This document shows positions 9,629 to 18,343 of a stretch of DNA of 64,000 bases, one piece after another. The notes below the pieces were generated by a model, which was not told the origin of the DNA, made no database searches, and saw only the letters and a list, made by a program, of their open reading frames with translations. Origin of the DNA: Duganella sp. sic0402. Its GTDB lineage: Bacteria; Pseudomonadota; Gammaproteobacteria; Burkholderiales; Burkholderiaceae_D. Position 1 is the stretch's first letter; each line of letters starts with the position of its first letter. The position numbers and the translations under genes were made by a program. The stretch spans positions 62,001 through 126,000 of the forward strand of contig NZ_JAHUWK010000003.1 of NCBI RefSeq assembly GCF_019219065.1, read 5' to 3'.

Positions 9629-10591
9629 TCAGGCAGCCGAGAACAAGCCTTGCAGCACGCCCTTGACTGCCGCGCGCGCCTGCGGCCAGCGCCGGCGCAG
9701 TACAAACTTGGTCACGTCCCAGCCGCAGAATCCGAGCACCGGCACCAGGTAGCGCAGGTAAAAGCGCTTGGTGAAACGTATGCGGTTGCGGTACAGATAG
9801 AACATCGACAGCGGCGAGCCGCCCGAAGCGGAGGTGCCGATCGACGCCCCCTCCTTGTGATACACCAGGCTGCGCGGCGCATAGCCCATGCTGAATTCGC
9901 CACGGCCGCGGGTGGCCCAGTCCACCTCCTCGAAATACAGGAAATAGTCTTCGTTCATCAGGCCCACCTGCTCCATGAAGCTGCGCCGTATCAGCATCGC
10001 CGCGCCGATCACATAGGACAGCGTGGATTCGACGGCCTGCGGCGCGCCAGGCACCGCATCGGGATGGCTGAACGCCCCCACATGGCGCGAACTGCCGCGC
10101 AAGGGCGAATACACCGCGCCGCCATACGCTTGCACCTTGTCGCGTTCATGATAGTAAATCAAGGTCGAGCCACACAGGCCGATGCGTGGGTCTTCCTGCA
10201 TGCGCGCCACCGCCTGGGCGATCGCGTCCGGCGCCACCACCGTATCGTTGTTGAGCAGCCAGACAAACTCGCAGGCCGGATCACGCAACGCCAGGCGCAC
10301 GCCGACATTGTTGCCGCCGGCAAAACCCAGGTTGGCGCCGGTGTCGATCAGAATCAGGCGCGCATTGCCGGGCTGCGCTTGCTCCGCTGCGGCGCGATCC
10401 AGCACCTGCCATTCATCCGGAGCAAAGCGCGCGCCGGCCCACTGCGCGAATTTTTCCATCGACCGATCGCTGGAGGCGTTATCGCACACCACCGCGACGT
10501 ATTCAACGCCGGTAGTATGCTGCAGGCTTTCCAGGCACTCGATGGTGTCGGCGCAGCCATTCCAGTTCAGGATAACGACATAGACCTTCAC
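9629..10591 (-). CDS. Glycosyltransferase family 2
   Basis: A 320-residue GT-A fold transferase starting VKVYVVILNWNG, with CDNASSD and the metal-binding region WLLNNDTVV. The later EEVDWATRGR segment resembles the ED-containing acceptor site of rhamnosyl-type GT2 enzymes. I chose GTG at 10591 because it overlaps the upstream polymerase stop as GTGA and lies behind a run of G. A second GTG at 10606 is in frame. The C-terminus is basic and hydrophobic, suggesting membrane association. Confidence 0.86.
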   Translation of the reverse strand: MKVYVVILNWNGCADTIECLESLQHTTGVEYVAVVCDNASSDRSMEKFAQWAGARFAPDEWQVLDRAAAEQAQPGNARLILIDTGANLGFAGGNNVGVRLALRDPACEFVWLLNNDTVVAPDAIAQAVARMQEDPRIGLCGSTLIYYHERDKVQAYGGAVYSPLRGSSRHVGAFSHPDAVPGAPQAVESTLSYVIGAAMLIRRSFMEQVGLMNEDYFLYFEEVDWATRGRGEFSMGYAPRSLVYHKEGASIGTSASGGSPLSMFYLYRNRIRFTKRFYLRYLVPVLGFCGWDVTKFVLRRRWPQARAAVKGVLQGLFSAA

Positions 10592-12063
10592 GCCAGCGCC
10601 CCCCACGAGGACTTGTGCTTCGCTTGCGCAGCGGTCGCCAGCAGGCGGCCTCTATACGACGACAGTAGCACCGTGAGAATGCAGGTCATGAAGAACACGC
10701 TGGAGTGCAGCATCAGCTCCGGCTGGGTCAGGCACAAGCCCAGCCAGGCGGGAAACACGCACAAGCTGGCCAACAGCGGCAGCCGGTCTTCTTGCTCCGC
10801 CAGCGCCATCGAGCGGCGGCCATGCCGCCAGGCGCGCCAGAACACCATCAGCATCAGCAACAGGCCAAACACGCCCAGCTTCAATGCAATATACAGATAG
10901 CTCTCGTGGATATAGCGGGTGTGTTCGGCAAAAACGCGCAGGATCGGTATCCAGTTGCGGTACTCGCCGCCCATGCCGACGCCGATCACCGGCGAGCGCT
11001 TGAGCGCGGCGACAGCATCCTGGTTTTCCCATTCGCGCCAGCCGTACGAGGTGTTCTTGCCGCCCTCGTCCTTCACACTCATCATGCGGACCATGATCGC
11101 ATCGAGCGTACTCGGCTTGGCGATCGCCAGTGCGGCAATGCCCAGTGCGCCCACCGTCACCAACGTTACCAGCAATTTCGCGGTGCGGCTCTGGCCGATG
11201 AAAAACACCGGGATCAGCATGCCGATCAAGGTCCATACCCACAGTGCGCGGCCAAAGTTGACCACCAGCGCCGCCGCCAGCAAGCCACCCAGCAAGATGC
11301 CGACGGCCATGTTCACGCGGCGGTACAACATCATCACCACCAGCCACACCAGCGCCCAGGTCACAAAGGGGAAGCCCGGCATTTGCACGCGGGTAAACGC
11401 GCCCTGCGCTGCGCCGGCGGTTTCCAGCGAGCCGACACGGCCGGTGGCAGCCAGCTGGATGCCGGTCACGGCAGCAAACAGCGCCATCACCGAGACCAGG
11501 ATCGCCACCGCCAGCATGACCCGGTTTAATTTGCGCACGCCATCCGGCGTGCTGCCGCAGTACACAGCCAGCAGCGGCAGCCAGAGCCAGTAAATAAAGT
11601 TACGGCCATCGCGGTAAATATACGGAATCTGCGTGTGGAAGTAAGCGATGGCGGTCACGAAGGACAGCAGCACCAGCGCCGCAAAGCCCCACAGCGGCCA
11701 GCGTACCTCGCGCGGCAGCGCGTAATTGATCTTCTTCAGGCGCAGCAGGTGAATACAGAACGCCAGCAAGGAGGCGGCTGTCGCAACGTCAGCCAGCTTC
11801 ACGTCGGGCGCGAAAAGAATCACCACCACATACATGAACAGGCCAAGCCATGGGCTGGCCAGCATGACCACAGCATAGACCACCGCACCGATCAAGGCCG
11901 CATTCAGCATCCATGGCAGCATCACGCAGCACAGGCCGATGAATGAGGACAGCAGCAACACCGGCAGCCATAACAACACCAGGCGTTTCAGATTCGCCCT
12001 GGTGAAGATGCCCGCCAGCGCCGAAAGCGATGCCGCCGAATATTGTCGAAGCATGGCGCTCAT
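10588..12063 (-). CDS. O-antigen ligase/polymerase family protein (Wzy-like)
   Basis: A 491-residue membrane protein with about twelve hydrophobic segments and one large polar loop near residues 335-395 (WENQDAVAALKRSPVIGVGMGG ... HTRYIHESYLYIALKLG). That arrangement, with the RSP-x-GVGMG and H-x-x-Y motifs, is that of the Wzy_C/O-antigen ligase family. In this locus it is the obvious candidate for the repeat-unit polymerase, working with the flippase and EpsF/EpsE. It starts 2 bp after the pyruvyl transferase stop. Confidence 0.85.
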   Translation of the reverse strand: MSAMLRQYSAASLSALAGIFTRANLKRLVLLWLPVLLLSSFIGLCCVMLPWMLNAALIGAVVYAVVMLASPWLGLFMYVVVILFAPDVKLADVATAASLLAFCIHLLRLKKINYALPREVRWPLWGFAALVLLSFVTAIAYFHTQIPYIYRDGRNFIYWLWLPLLAVYCGSTPDGVRKLNRVMLAVAILVSVMALFAAVTGIQLAATGRVGSLETAGAAQGAFTRVQMPGFPFVTWALVWLVVMMLYRRVNMAVGILLGGLLAAALVVNFGRALWVWTLIGMLIPVFFIGQSRTAKLLVTLVTVGALGIAALAIAKPSTLDAIMVRMMSVKDEGGKNTSYGWREWENQDAVAALKRSPVIGVGMGGEYRNWIPILRVFAEHTRYIHESYLYIALKLGVFGLLLMLMVFWRAWRHGRRSMALAEQEDRLPLLASLCVFPAWLGLCLTQPELMLHSSVFFMTCILTVLLSSYRGRLLATAAQAKHKSSWGALA

Positions 12064-12065
12064 GT

Positions 12066-13298
12066 TTATTTCCCGATAACCTGATTGAATACCTGCGCGA
12101 CGTTGCCTTCATAGCGCGCCAGGCGCTCCTCGACACGCTGCAGGCCGGCCTGCACTTGCTGTTTCAGTGCGTCCCGTTTTACGTAGCCATCGGAGATTTT
12201 CTGCACCACCACATCATCGCTGTCCGCCTTGCAGTCGGCGATGCTGTTGTAGCCCAGCGTACCGAACAGGCCGTTGAACTTGCGGCTGTAGGCCATCGGC
12301 ACCACCGGCACGGAAGACGAGAAGGCGGCGATGCAGGCGTGCATGCGCGCGCCGGTGAAGTAATCCAGGCCGGCGATATAGGACTTGGCTTCGCTCGGCC
12401 GGCTGAACACCGGCGCCACGATCACGCCGGGGAATTCTTCCGCCAGCGCGATGCCGCGCGTGTAGTCGTCCTCGCTCGGCATATGCGGTTCGATGACGTG
12501 GCCGACCAGGTGCACCTCGACCTCAGGCAGCGCCTGGAAATGTTTGATCAGGCGGCGGATGGTGGACGGATAGTCGATACTCAGGCCGAACTGGTTGCCG
12601 CCGGTGTAGCCGCCGTTGAACAGCAGGCCGGAGACATTGATGCCGACCCGCACCTTGCCATTGTCGGCAAACTGCTTGGCCTTGAACGGCAGGCGGAAGG
12701 CGACGTCGATCGCTTCGCCGGTGTTCTTGGTCACGCCCAGCTGTTTCAGGTAGTCGCTGGACAGGTTGTCGCGTGCGAACACCTTGGCGCAGCGGGCCAT
12801 CACCTGCTTGGCCAATACACGCGCAGCGGCGCCATCGAACGGGCCGATGGTCTGCGGCGCCAGGATCAGCGGCTTGCCCAGGCTGCACACGATGTTCTTG
12901 CTGAGCCAGTAGAAGAAGAAGCGCTTGAAGCCATAGATATCGGCAAAGCTGTCGCCCTCGCCGATGTCGATCACCAGGTCGCAGCGGCGCACCTGCTCGC
13001 GGAAGCTGGAACGGAACAGCCGCACGCGCTGGTTTTCCAGCGCATGGCCGGCCTGCTCCAGTTCGGCCGCCAGCGACGGCAGGCTCTCGCTGCCCGAGCC
13101 GAGCACGATGAAGCGCACCCGCTGGCCCAGCGACTCGGCCACGCCGCGCACGATGGCGATATTCGATTCGGTCAGCGCGCCCACGCCGAGATTACCGGAC
13201 GACAGCGAATGCCATAGCAGGCCGACGGTAATCATTTTTTCCGGCGCGGAAGCGGTCTTGCCAGCGCGCGGGTTCAGGGTATCGATGACGGCATTCAT
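12066..13298 (-). CDS. Polysaccharide pyruvyl transferase family protein
   Basis: A 410-residue protein of the WcaK/CsaB family, which adds ketal-linked pyruvate from phosphoenolpyruvate to sugars, giving the polymer negative charge. Visible features are GLLWHSLSSGNLGVGALTESN at the N-terminus, the VIDIGEGDSFADIYG segment and the C-terminal TGARMHACIAAFSSSVPVV with the family's R-x-H. ATG at 13298 was chosen: it overlaps the stop of the FrhB-like gene as ATGA and begins MNAVIDT. A longer frame would run through the neighbour. Confidence 0.87.
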   Translation of the reverse strand: MNAVIDTLNPRAGKTASAPEKMITVGLLWHSLSSGNLGVGALTESNIAIVRGVAESLGQRVRFIVLGSGSESLPSLAAELEQAGHALENQRVRLFRSSFREQVRRCDLVIDIGEGDSFADIYGFKRFFFYWLSKNIVCSLGKPLILAPQTIGPFDGAAARVLAKQVMARCAKVFARDNLSSDYLKQLGVTKNTGEAIDVAFRLPFKAKQFADNGKVRVGINVSGLLFNGGYTGGNQFGLSIDYPSTIRRLIKHFQALPEVEVHLVGHVIEPHMPSEDDYTRGIALAEEFPGVIVAPVFSRPSEAKSYIAGLDYFTGARMHACIAAFSSSVPVVPMAYSRKFNGLFGTLGYNSIADCKADSDDVVVQKISDGYVKRDALKQQVQAGLQRVEERLARYEGNVAQVFNQVIGK

Positions 13299-14533
13299 TG
13301 TGCTTCTCCTTTTGCGCGGCGCCAGGTACCCCAGGCGCTCTTCAACCAGACCACCGGCTTGGCGGCCAGCGAGGCCTTCACCAGTCCAAGGCGGGAATAA
13401 TGTGGCGCGACCCCGCGCGCCAGGCGGGTGGCGATCACGCGCCCCAGCACCATGCGCTTGCGGTCCACCTGATACGGCTGCATCTTGGCGATTTCTTCCA
13501 CCGCCAGGTCGCTGGCGACTATCACTTCGCGCTGCATGACTTCGCGCACCAGCGCCTCGCCAGCGGCGGTGCGGGCCAGCAGCAGGCTGCGGCCGTCGCG
13601 CTCGGTAAAGTCCGGGTAGCCATCCTTGCCGTACCAGGCGTCGGCGCATACCACGTCGGCGAACTCGCCAGTGCCGTCCGGGCAGATCTTGCAGCGGAAT
13701 TGCAGATGCTTGTTGAGGATGGTGCCCCAGGAACTGTTGTAATCCATTTCAAACACTTGCCCGTCGGCCTGCACCGCGCGGGTCATGCCCGGCCAGCCAT
13801 CACCACGGTAGCGGAAGCTGACCACTTTTTCCGGGCTGGAGCTGAGCTTGCGTATCACCTCGTGCGTGCCCTTGATGCTCGGCACGCCGGCGCACATGAA
13901 GGACAGCATGTAGGGCACCTGGCGGTCGACCTGCGGATTGATGCGCGCGTACTGGCGCAGCGCGGCCACGTCGCACGGCTTGCCGACAAAGGCGAAGCGC
14001 TGGCCGCTGTCGAGCAGCGCGCGCAGCGATTGCAGCGGTGCCGAGGGGGCGTAGCGCGAACCGGCCGCGCGTATCACGTCCTCGCGGCTGCGGCTGATCT
14101 GCAGTTCATTTGCCAGCGGATCGTGGGTACTGGTCGCCACCTGGGCGACAAAGTCCACCTTGCCGGAGCTGATCAGGTAATCGGCCAGCGCGCTGATCAC
14201 GCCGCCGGACGAGCCCTGGCGGCGGATTTCCGCGTCGCTGGAATACGCGGTGCGCACCGATTGCAGCGGCCCCCACAGCGGATGCTGCCCGCTCACCTGC
14301 GGCGCGTGCTTGATCACCAGCGCCGGACAGGCGGCCTTGATCTGCTGCTCGGTCTCACCGGACAGCGGCTGGTGCACCATCGGCCGCAGATAGCCGGAGG
14401 CGTTCAGCTGTATCGTGATGGCGCCCACCGGCGCCACGGCAGCGCACAGGCCGCAGCCAGTGCACAAACCGTTTTCCTTGATCTTATCAATCAGGCTGTT
14501 TGACGTAGAAGAATTAAATTGAGTCATGTCCAT
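13295..14533 (-). CDS. FrhB-like (coenzyme F420 hydrogenase beta subunit family) iron-sulfur protein
   Basis: A 412-residue predicted flavin/iron-sulfur protein. A ferredoxin-like N-terminus has CTGCGLCAAVAP, three cysteines, with the usual fourth cysteine replaced. The middle has YSSDAEIRRQGSSGGVISAL and VGKPCDVAALR, and the C-terminal half carries MCAGVPS and CKICPDGTGEFADVVCADAW, which are FrhB C-terminal hallmarks. Proteins of this kind occur beside polysaccharide pyruvyl transferases in many exopolysaccharide loci, but their reaction is not known to me; F420 use need not follow. It is translationally coupled to the pyruvyl transferase. Confidence 0.8.
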   Translation of the reverse strand: MDMTQFNSSTSNSLIDKIKENGLCTGCGLCAAVAPVGAITIQLNASGYLRPMVHQPLSGETEQQIKAACPALVIKHAPQVSGQHPLWGPLQSVRTAYSSDAEIRRQGSSGGVISALADYLISSGKVDFVAQVATSTHDPLANELQISRSREDVIRAAGSRYAPSAPLQSLRALLDSGQRFAFVGKPCDVAALRQYARINPQVDRQVPYMLSFMCAGVPSIKGTHEVIRKLSSSPEKVVSFRYRGDGWPGMTRAVQADGQVFEMDYNSSWGTILNKHLQFRCKICPDGTGEFADVVCADAWYGKDGYPDFTERDGRSLLLARTAAGEALVREVMQREVIVASDLAVEEIAKMQPYQVDRKRMVLGRVIATRLARGVAPHYSRLGLVKASLAAKPVVWLKSAWGTWRRAKGEAQ

Positions 14534-14548
14534 AAGTCACACACGTCA

Positions 14549-15814
14549 TTAAGCCAAGTGCAAAAAGGGCAGGAAGGCCGCCGCGCCGGCCAGCGTCAGG
14601 CCGCCGTTGACCACGGTAGGCCGCACCAGCCTTACCGAGGCGCCGAAGTACACCAGGGCCAGCGCCAGATTGCCCAATATCAGCGCAAGCAGCCAGCCGG
14701 TGTTGCCGTACATCGGCACCGCCTTCCATGCCACACCCAGGATCAGCAGCCAATGGAACACATTGGCCTTGGCCCGCAATCCCTGCAATCCCGCCGAGGT
14801 CAGCATGATACCGAACGACGACGCCAGGAAGCGCACGAAAAACAGCAGGCCAAACCACGGCAGCAACGCCGCCAGTGAACTGAACGCCGCACCAAACAGC
14901 AGGTGCGTGATCGGCTCCGCCAGCACCGTCAGGAACAGGCCGAAACCGATGCCCATCACCAGGAAGGCCAGTTGCAGACGCTGGCCTTCCTTCTGGCGTT
15001 GCTGGTGGTCGCCATGCACTGCCGACAGCCGCGGAATGAACACATTCGCCAGCACATTGGCGGCTTGCGCGCCCCCCAGCACCAGGCGCATGCCAGCCTG
15101 GTGCAAGCCCACCGCGACCGGATCGACAAAGTAATTCAGCACCACGCTGTCGATCTGGCCAAACAGGCTTTGCAACGCAAAATCCACCGCATACGCCATC
15201 GCCTCGCGCAAGCGCTTGGCTGCCTGCGCCAGCGATGCCGGACGCAGCCCGGCGAAATACTTGAGCTGGCTGCTCCAGGTCATCGCGGTGACCGCCAGCC
15301 GCGACAACATGAACCCGATGGCGGCAGCCAGCACACCACGTCCCGGCCAGACGCTGGCCACCACAATGCCAAACTGCAGCGCCGCCGCCACTGTCGCAAT
15401 CCTGGTCTCCGCCGAAAAGCGGTTGGTCGCCCGGTAGCCGACATTCAGGAAGTCGGTAATGGAATCGGCCAGGATGGCCAGCATCAGCGCCAGGAATACC
15501 CAGCGGCCGGCAGCGTCGATCCATAGCATGCTCACCAGCGTACCCGCCAGGATCAGCACCGACAGCAGCACCTTGGCCGACAGCACCTCGCCCATCACCG
15601 CATGCGCGCCTTCCGGACGCGCACCAATTTCCCGCAGCACATAGCCGGTAAAGCCATAATTCGCCAGCATGCCCAGCAAGGTCGAGATCGACAGCCAGAA
15701 CATGAACAAGCCAAACTCGTTCGGCCCCAGCAGACGCGCCAACATGGTAAAGGTCAGCAAGCCGAACACCAGGCGCACCAGCGTGCTGGCGCCCATGAAT
15801 ACCACGTTCTTCAT
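14549..15814 (-). CDS. Lipopolysaccharide/exopolysaccharide flippase (Wzx-like, MOP superfamily)
   Basis: A 421-residue membrane protein with twelve or so hydrophobic helices. It begins NVVFMGASTLVRLVFGLLTFTMLARLLGPNEFG, the usual start of RfbX/PST-type flippases. It should move undecaprenyl-linked repeat units across the inner membrane for polymerisation. It is the first assembly gene after epsI (33-bp gap) and is followed 15 bp later by the FrhB-like gene. Confidence 0.88.
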   Translation of the reverse strand: MKNVVFMGASTLVRLVFGLLTFTMLARLLGPNEFGLFMFWLSISTLLGMLANYGFTGYVLREIGARPEGAHAVMGEVLSAKVLLSVLILAGTLVSMLWIDAAGRWVFLALMLAILADSITDFLNVGYRATNRFSAETRIATVAAALQFGIVVASVWPGRGVLAAAIGFMLSRLAVTAMTWSSQLKYFAGLRPASLAQAAKRLREAMAYAVDFALQSLFGQIDSVVLNYFVDPVAVGLHQAGMRLVLGGAQAANVLANVFIPRLSAVHGDHQQRQKEGQRLQLAFLVMGIGFGLFLTVLAEPITHLLFGAAFSSLAALLPWFGLLFFVRFLASSFGIMLTSAGLQGLRAKANVFHWLLILGVAWKAVPMYGNTGWLLALILGNLALALVYFGASVRLVRPTVVNGGLTLAGAAAFLPFLHLA

Positions 15815-15847
15815 TGATGTCCCGGTCTTAGTATGTGGTCAGCTGCA

Positions 15848-16531
15848 TCAACGCGGCGTGCCGATGAAACGGGTACGGGACTCCAATGGCAGCGCGTCCG
15901 CGATCTGCCGCACAAATTGCTCCTGTACCTTGAATGCTTGTTGCGGGTCGTTCGATATCGACGATACGCGGAAAATCAGGCCATCCGGTATTTGCCCGCG
16001 GAAACCGTAGCCCAGCTGCGCAAACTTGGTGTCGTAGCCGCCCAGCACGACCTTGTCAGCCATGGTGGTCCAATAGGTGACCGGCTCGTAGCGCGTGCCC
16101 AGCGAGGTTTGCAGGCGCTTGACGCGCAGCTCGCCCAGGTTGGTCTGCAGCGTGCCCTTGACGGCGGAAGCCAGATTAAAGCCCTGCGCCGGATAGCAGA
16201 CTTCGGGATAGTGCAGCTGCAGGCCGCTGGTCTGGTCTTCGCCGTAGGCAATCGACAGCATGATGCGCTCGCCGTTGCGGTTGATATAGTTGCGCGACAA
16301 GGTCTGGGTATAGATTTTGGCCAGCGCGTCGGCGGTTTCCGGGTTGATCACCTGGGCGGTCAATTCCTTTTCCTCGGTCCAGTCGCCGAAGCTGGTCGGA
16401 ATCGCGGTTTCCAGCACCAGCGGCGCGCGCACCTTGGCCAGCCGTTCGGTCGGCGTCATGATCTTGGCCAGCACCGCCGACGACACCATCAGCACGCCCG
16501 CCACCAGGCTGAGTCGCAAAGTGCGGTTCAT
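15848..16531 (-). CDS. epsI: Exosortase B-associated protein EpsI
   Basis: A 227-residue protein with an N-terminal membrane anchor (residues 6-25) and a periplasmic EpsI domain. Characteristic segments are SFGDWTEEK near residue 50 and QTSGLQLHYPEVCYPAQGF near residue 107, which holds the conserved H-x-P-x-x-C-Y-x-x-x-G motif. EpsI always travels with exosortases and, in some lineages, is fused to them; its role is unproven. Its ATG overlaps the exosortase stop codon (16528-16531). Confidence 0.9.
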   Translation of the reverse strand: MNRTLRLSLVAGVLMVSSAVLAKIMTPTERLAKVRAPLVLETAIPTSFGDWTEEKELTAQVINPETADALAKIYTQTLSRNYINRNGERIMLSIAYGEDQTSGLQLHYPEVCYPAQGFNLASAVKGTLQTNLGELRVKRLQTSLGTRYEPVTYWTTMADKVVLGGYDTKFAQLGYGFRGQIPDGLIFRVSSISNDPQQAFKVQEQFVRQIADALPLESRTRFIGTPR

Positions 16532-17439
16532 GCTTGTACTCCTTCAGGCTTGCGCGCCTTCAGGCGCGAGGCGACGAACTGCAGCAGCGTGTCCAGCGCC
16601 AGGATCAGCGCCAGTGCGCTGATGAACAGCACCATGCCGGCGAAGCCGTGCAGGAAGCCCTGCCCCGCCGCGTCGCCGAAGTAATAGGTAATCAGCGTCA
16701 GCACGATCACGCGTATCACATTGGCCGAGAATGAAATCGGAATGATGAACAGCGCCAGCGTGATGTTGCGGAAGGCCGAGGTATGACGCACCAGGTTCAG
16801 GTAGAACAGGCCCAGCGCTTCCAGCGTCAGCAAGGTTTGCAGGCCGGCGCAGGCATTCGCCACCAGCAGCTGGTACTGGCCGATTTGCAGGATCACGCCG
16901 GCGCGGGCGATCGGGTAGCCGACCGCGTACAGTATCCATTCAGTTGCCCACGACACCGCCATCTTCATCGGCATGGTCAGCATGATCACCAATTCCGCAG
17001 GGAGCGGTATCATGAACAGCATGAAGAAGAACGGGAACCACTGCACCCGCAGCGCGGCCCAGCCGCGCAGGATCAGCACCAGCGACACCAGCAGGCAGAT
17101 GAAGGAGCCGATTTCCAGAATGTAAATCTGCTGCGAGCGGCCGACGATGTAGGCCAGCAGGCCCAGCACCAGCGACACCCAGCCAATCGGCGCGCCCGTC
17201 TGGCCGGCGCTGCGCGCCACCATGTCCGGCCACTGGCGGTACAGCAGCCAGCACGACAGCAGCAGAATGATGGGGCCATGCGCCTGGTCTTCGGTCGCCC
17301 AGACACCGGTAAACAAGCGGTAAAAGCTCGGCACGAACAGGCTGGCCATGCCCAACAGCAAAGGCCACATGTCGATCAGACCGTCGCGTTTTCCAGGGGT
17401 GAGCATGCCTGCGGCAGGCCGGGTCGCCGTCTCCGCCAT
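16528..17439 (-). CDS. xrtB: Exosortase B (XrtB/EpsH family)
   Basis: A 303-residue inner-membrane cysteine transpeptidase with about eight membrane helices. The proposed catalytic triad is present: Cys197 in ANACAGLQT, Arg243 in ANVIRVI, and His264 in GFLHGFAGM. Exosortases cleave PEP-CTERM sorting signals and pass the protein to another carrier; XrtB is the form linked to EpsB-to-EpsL type exopolysaccharide operons. The gene begins directly after the EpsG stop codon (TAAATG). No PEP-CTERM substrate gene was seen in the window. Confidence 0.93.
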   Translation of the reverse strand: MAETATRPAAGMLTPGKRDGLIDMWPLLLGMASLFVPSFYRLFTGVWATEDQAHGPIILLLSCWLLYRQWPDMVARSAGQTGAPIGWVSLVLGLLAYIVGRSQQIYILEIGSFICLLVSLVLILRGWAALRVQWFPFFFMLFMIPLPAELVIMLTMPMKMAVSWATEWILYAVGYPIARAGVILQIGQYQLLVANACAGLQTLLTLEALGLFYLNLVRHTSAFRNITLALFIIPISFSANVIRVIVLTLITYYFGDAAGQGFLHGFAGMVLFISALALILALDTLLQFVASRLKARKPEGVQA

Positions 17440-18327
17440 TTAGAACTCAACCAGTACCGAACCGACCACCTTGGCGCCGCTTTGCGCCAGTTGTTCAGTC
17501 ATCGTGTTGATATCGGCCAGCAGCGTTTCGTTCTTGCGCGCCACCAGCAGCACGCCACCAGCGCGGGCGGCGATCGACAGCAAGTCGGCGCCGGTCGCGT
17601 AAGCAGCCACGTCGTACAGCACCACGTCGTAATTCTGCGCCAGCGTGTTATTCAGCGTGCCGAACGATGCGCGGCTCAGCAGTTCCTGCGGATTCGGCGG
17701 CAGCGTGCCGGCGGCCAGCACCGACAGCGAAACAAAGGAATCGATCTTGGTGACCGCTTCGACGCCGGCGCGGCCGGCCAGCACGTCGGACAGGCCGGCG
17801 CGGGTATTCATGTCGAAGATTTCGCTCTGGCGCGGACGGCGCAGATTGGCGTCCACCAGCAGCGTGTTTTCACCGAGCTGCGAAAACACGACCGCCAGGT
17901 TGGCGGCGAACATGCTGACGCCGTCACCCGGATTGACGCCGACGATGGCCAGCGATTTATGGCCGTTGGCAAACCAGCGCAGCATCAGCTGGCTGCGCAC
18001 CGCGCGCAGCGTTTCCACTTGCGGGCTGAACGGACGGAAAGCCGCCGCCAGCTGGTTGGAAAACTTGGTTTCGCCTTCTTGCAAATAAGGATAGTCAAAC
18101 TGGCGCGCCAGCACTTGCTGGATGTCCTGTTCGGTAATCAAGCCCAGACGCTGGGCCGCTTCGCCGAAGCGGATGCCCAGTTCTTTTTGCATGCGCAGCA
18201 CGCGCTCGGCATTTTCAGGCGTGATCTTGCCGGAAGCCAGCAGCAGGCCACCGATGCTGGAGTCCGCCTTACGCTGCACCGGCGGAATGGACGAAAGTGG
18301 CGGAACGATGTTAGGAGTGGTGGTCAT
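17440..18327 (-). CDS. epsG: Chain-length determinant tyrosine kinase homologue EpsG with altered nucleotide site
   Basis: A 295-residue cytosolic BY-kinase-like protein, expected to partner the membrane protein EpsF. Residues 25-47 and 54-76 form two copies of a motif like G-x-x-L-x-x-x-G-x-I-x(4)-x-x-x-L-x-x-Q, resembling the MshEN domain of type II secretion ATPases. The P-loop near 132-139 reads NPGDGVSM, with Val137 where the essential lysine is expected. Walker A' reads VDANLRR, with Asn161 for the second Asp, and Walker B ends DVAA rather than DTPP. There is no tyrosine-rich tail. Probably a weak or inactive kinase acting as a regulator. Confidence 0.87.
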   Translation of the reverse strand: MTTTPNIVPPLSSIPPVQRKADSSIGGLLLASGKITPENAERVLRMQKELGIRFGEAAQRLGLITEQDIQQVLARQFDYPYLQEGETKFSNQLAAAFRPFSPQVETLRAVRSQLMLRWFANGHKSLAIVGVNPGDGVSMFAANLAVVFSQLGENTLLVDANLRRPRQSEIFDMNTRAGLSDVLAGRAGVEAVTKIDSFVSLSVLAAGTLPPNPQELLSRASFGTLNNTLAQNYDVVLYDVAAYATGADLLSIAARAGGVLLVARKNETLLADINTMTEQLAQSGAKVVGSVLVEF

Positions 18328-18343
18328 GGACGGTTCCAGATTC

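Noticed and set aside
12066..13649. 527-residue version of the pyruvyl transferase
   Set aside because: The extra N-terminus is Arg/Gly-rich shadow of the FrhB-like gene; the ATGA overlap at 13298 is the natural start.
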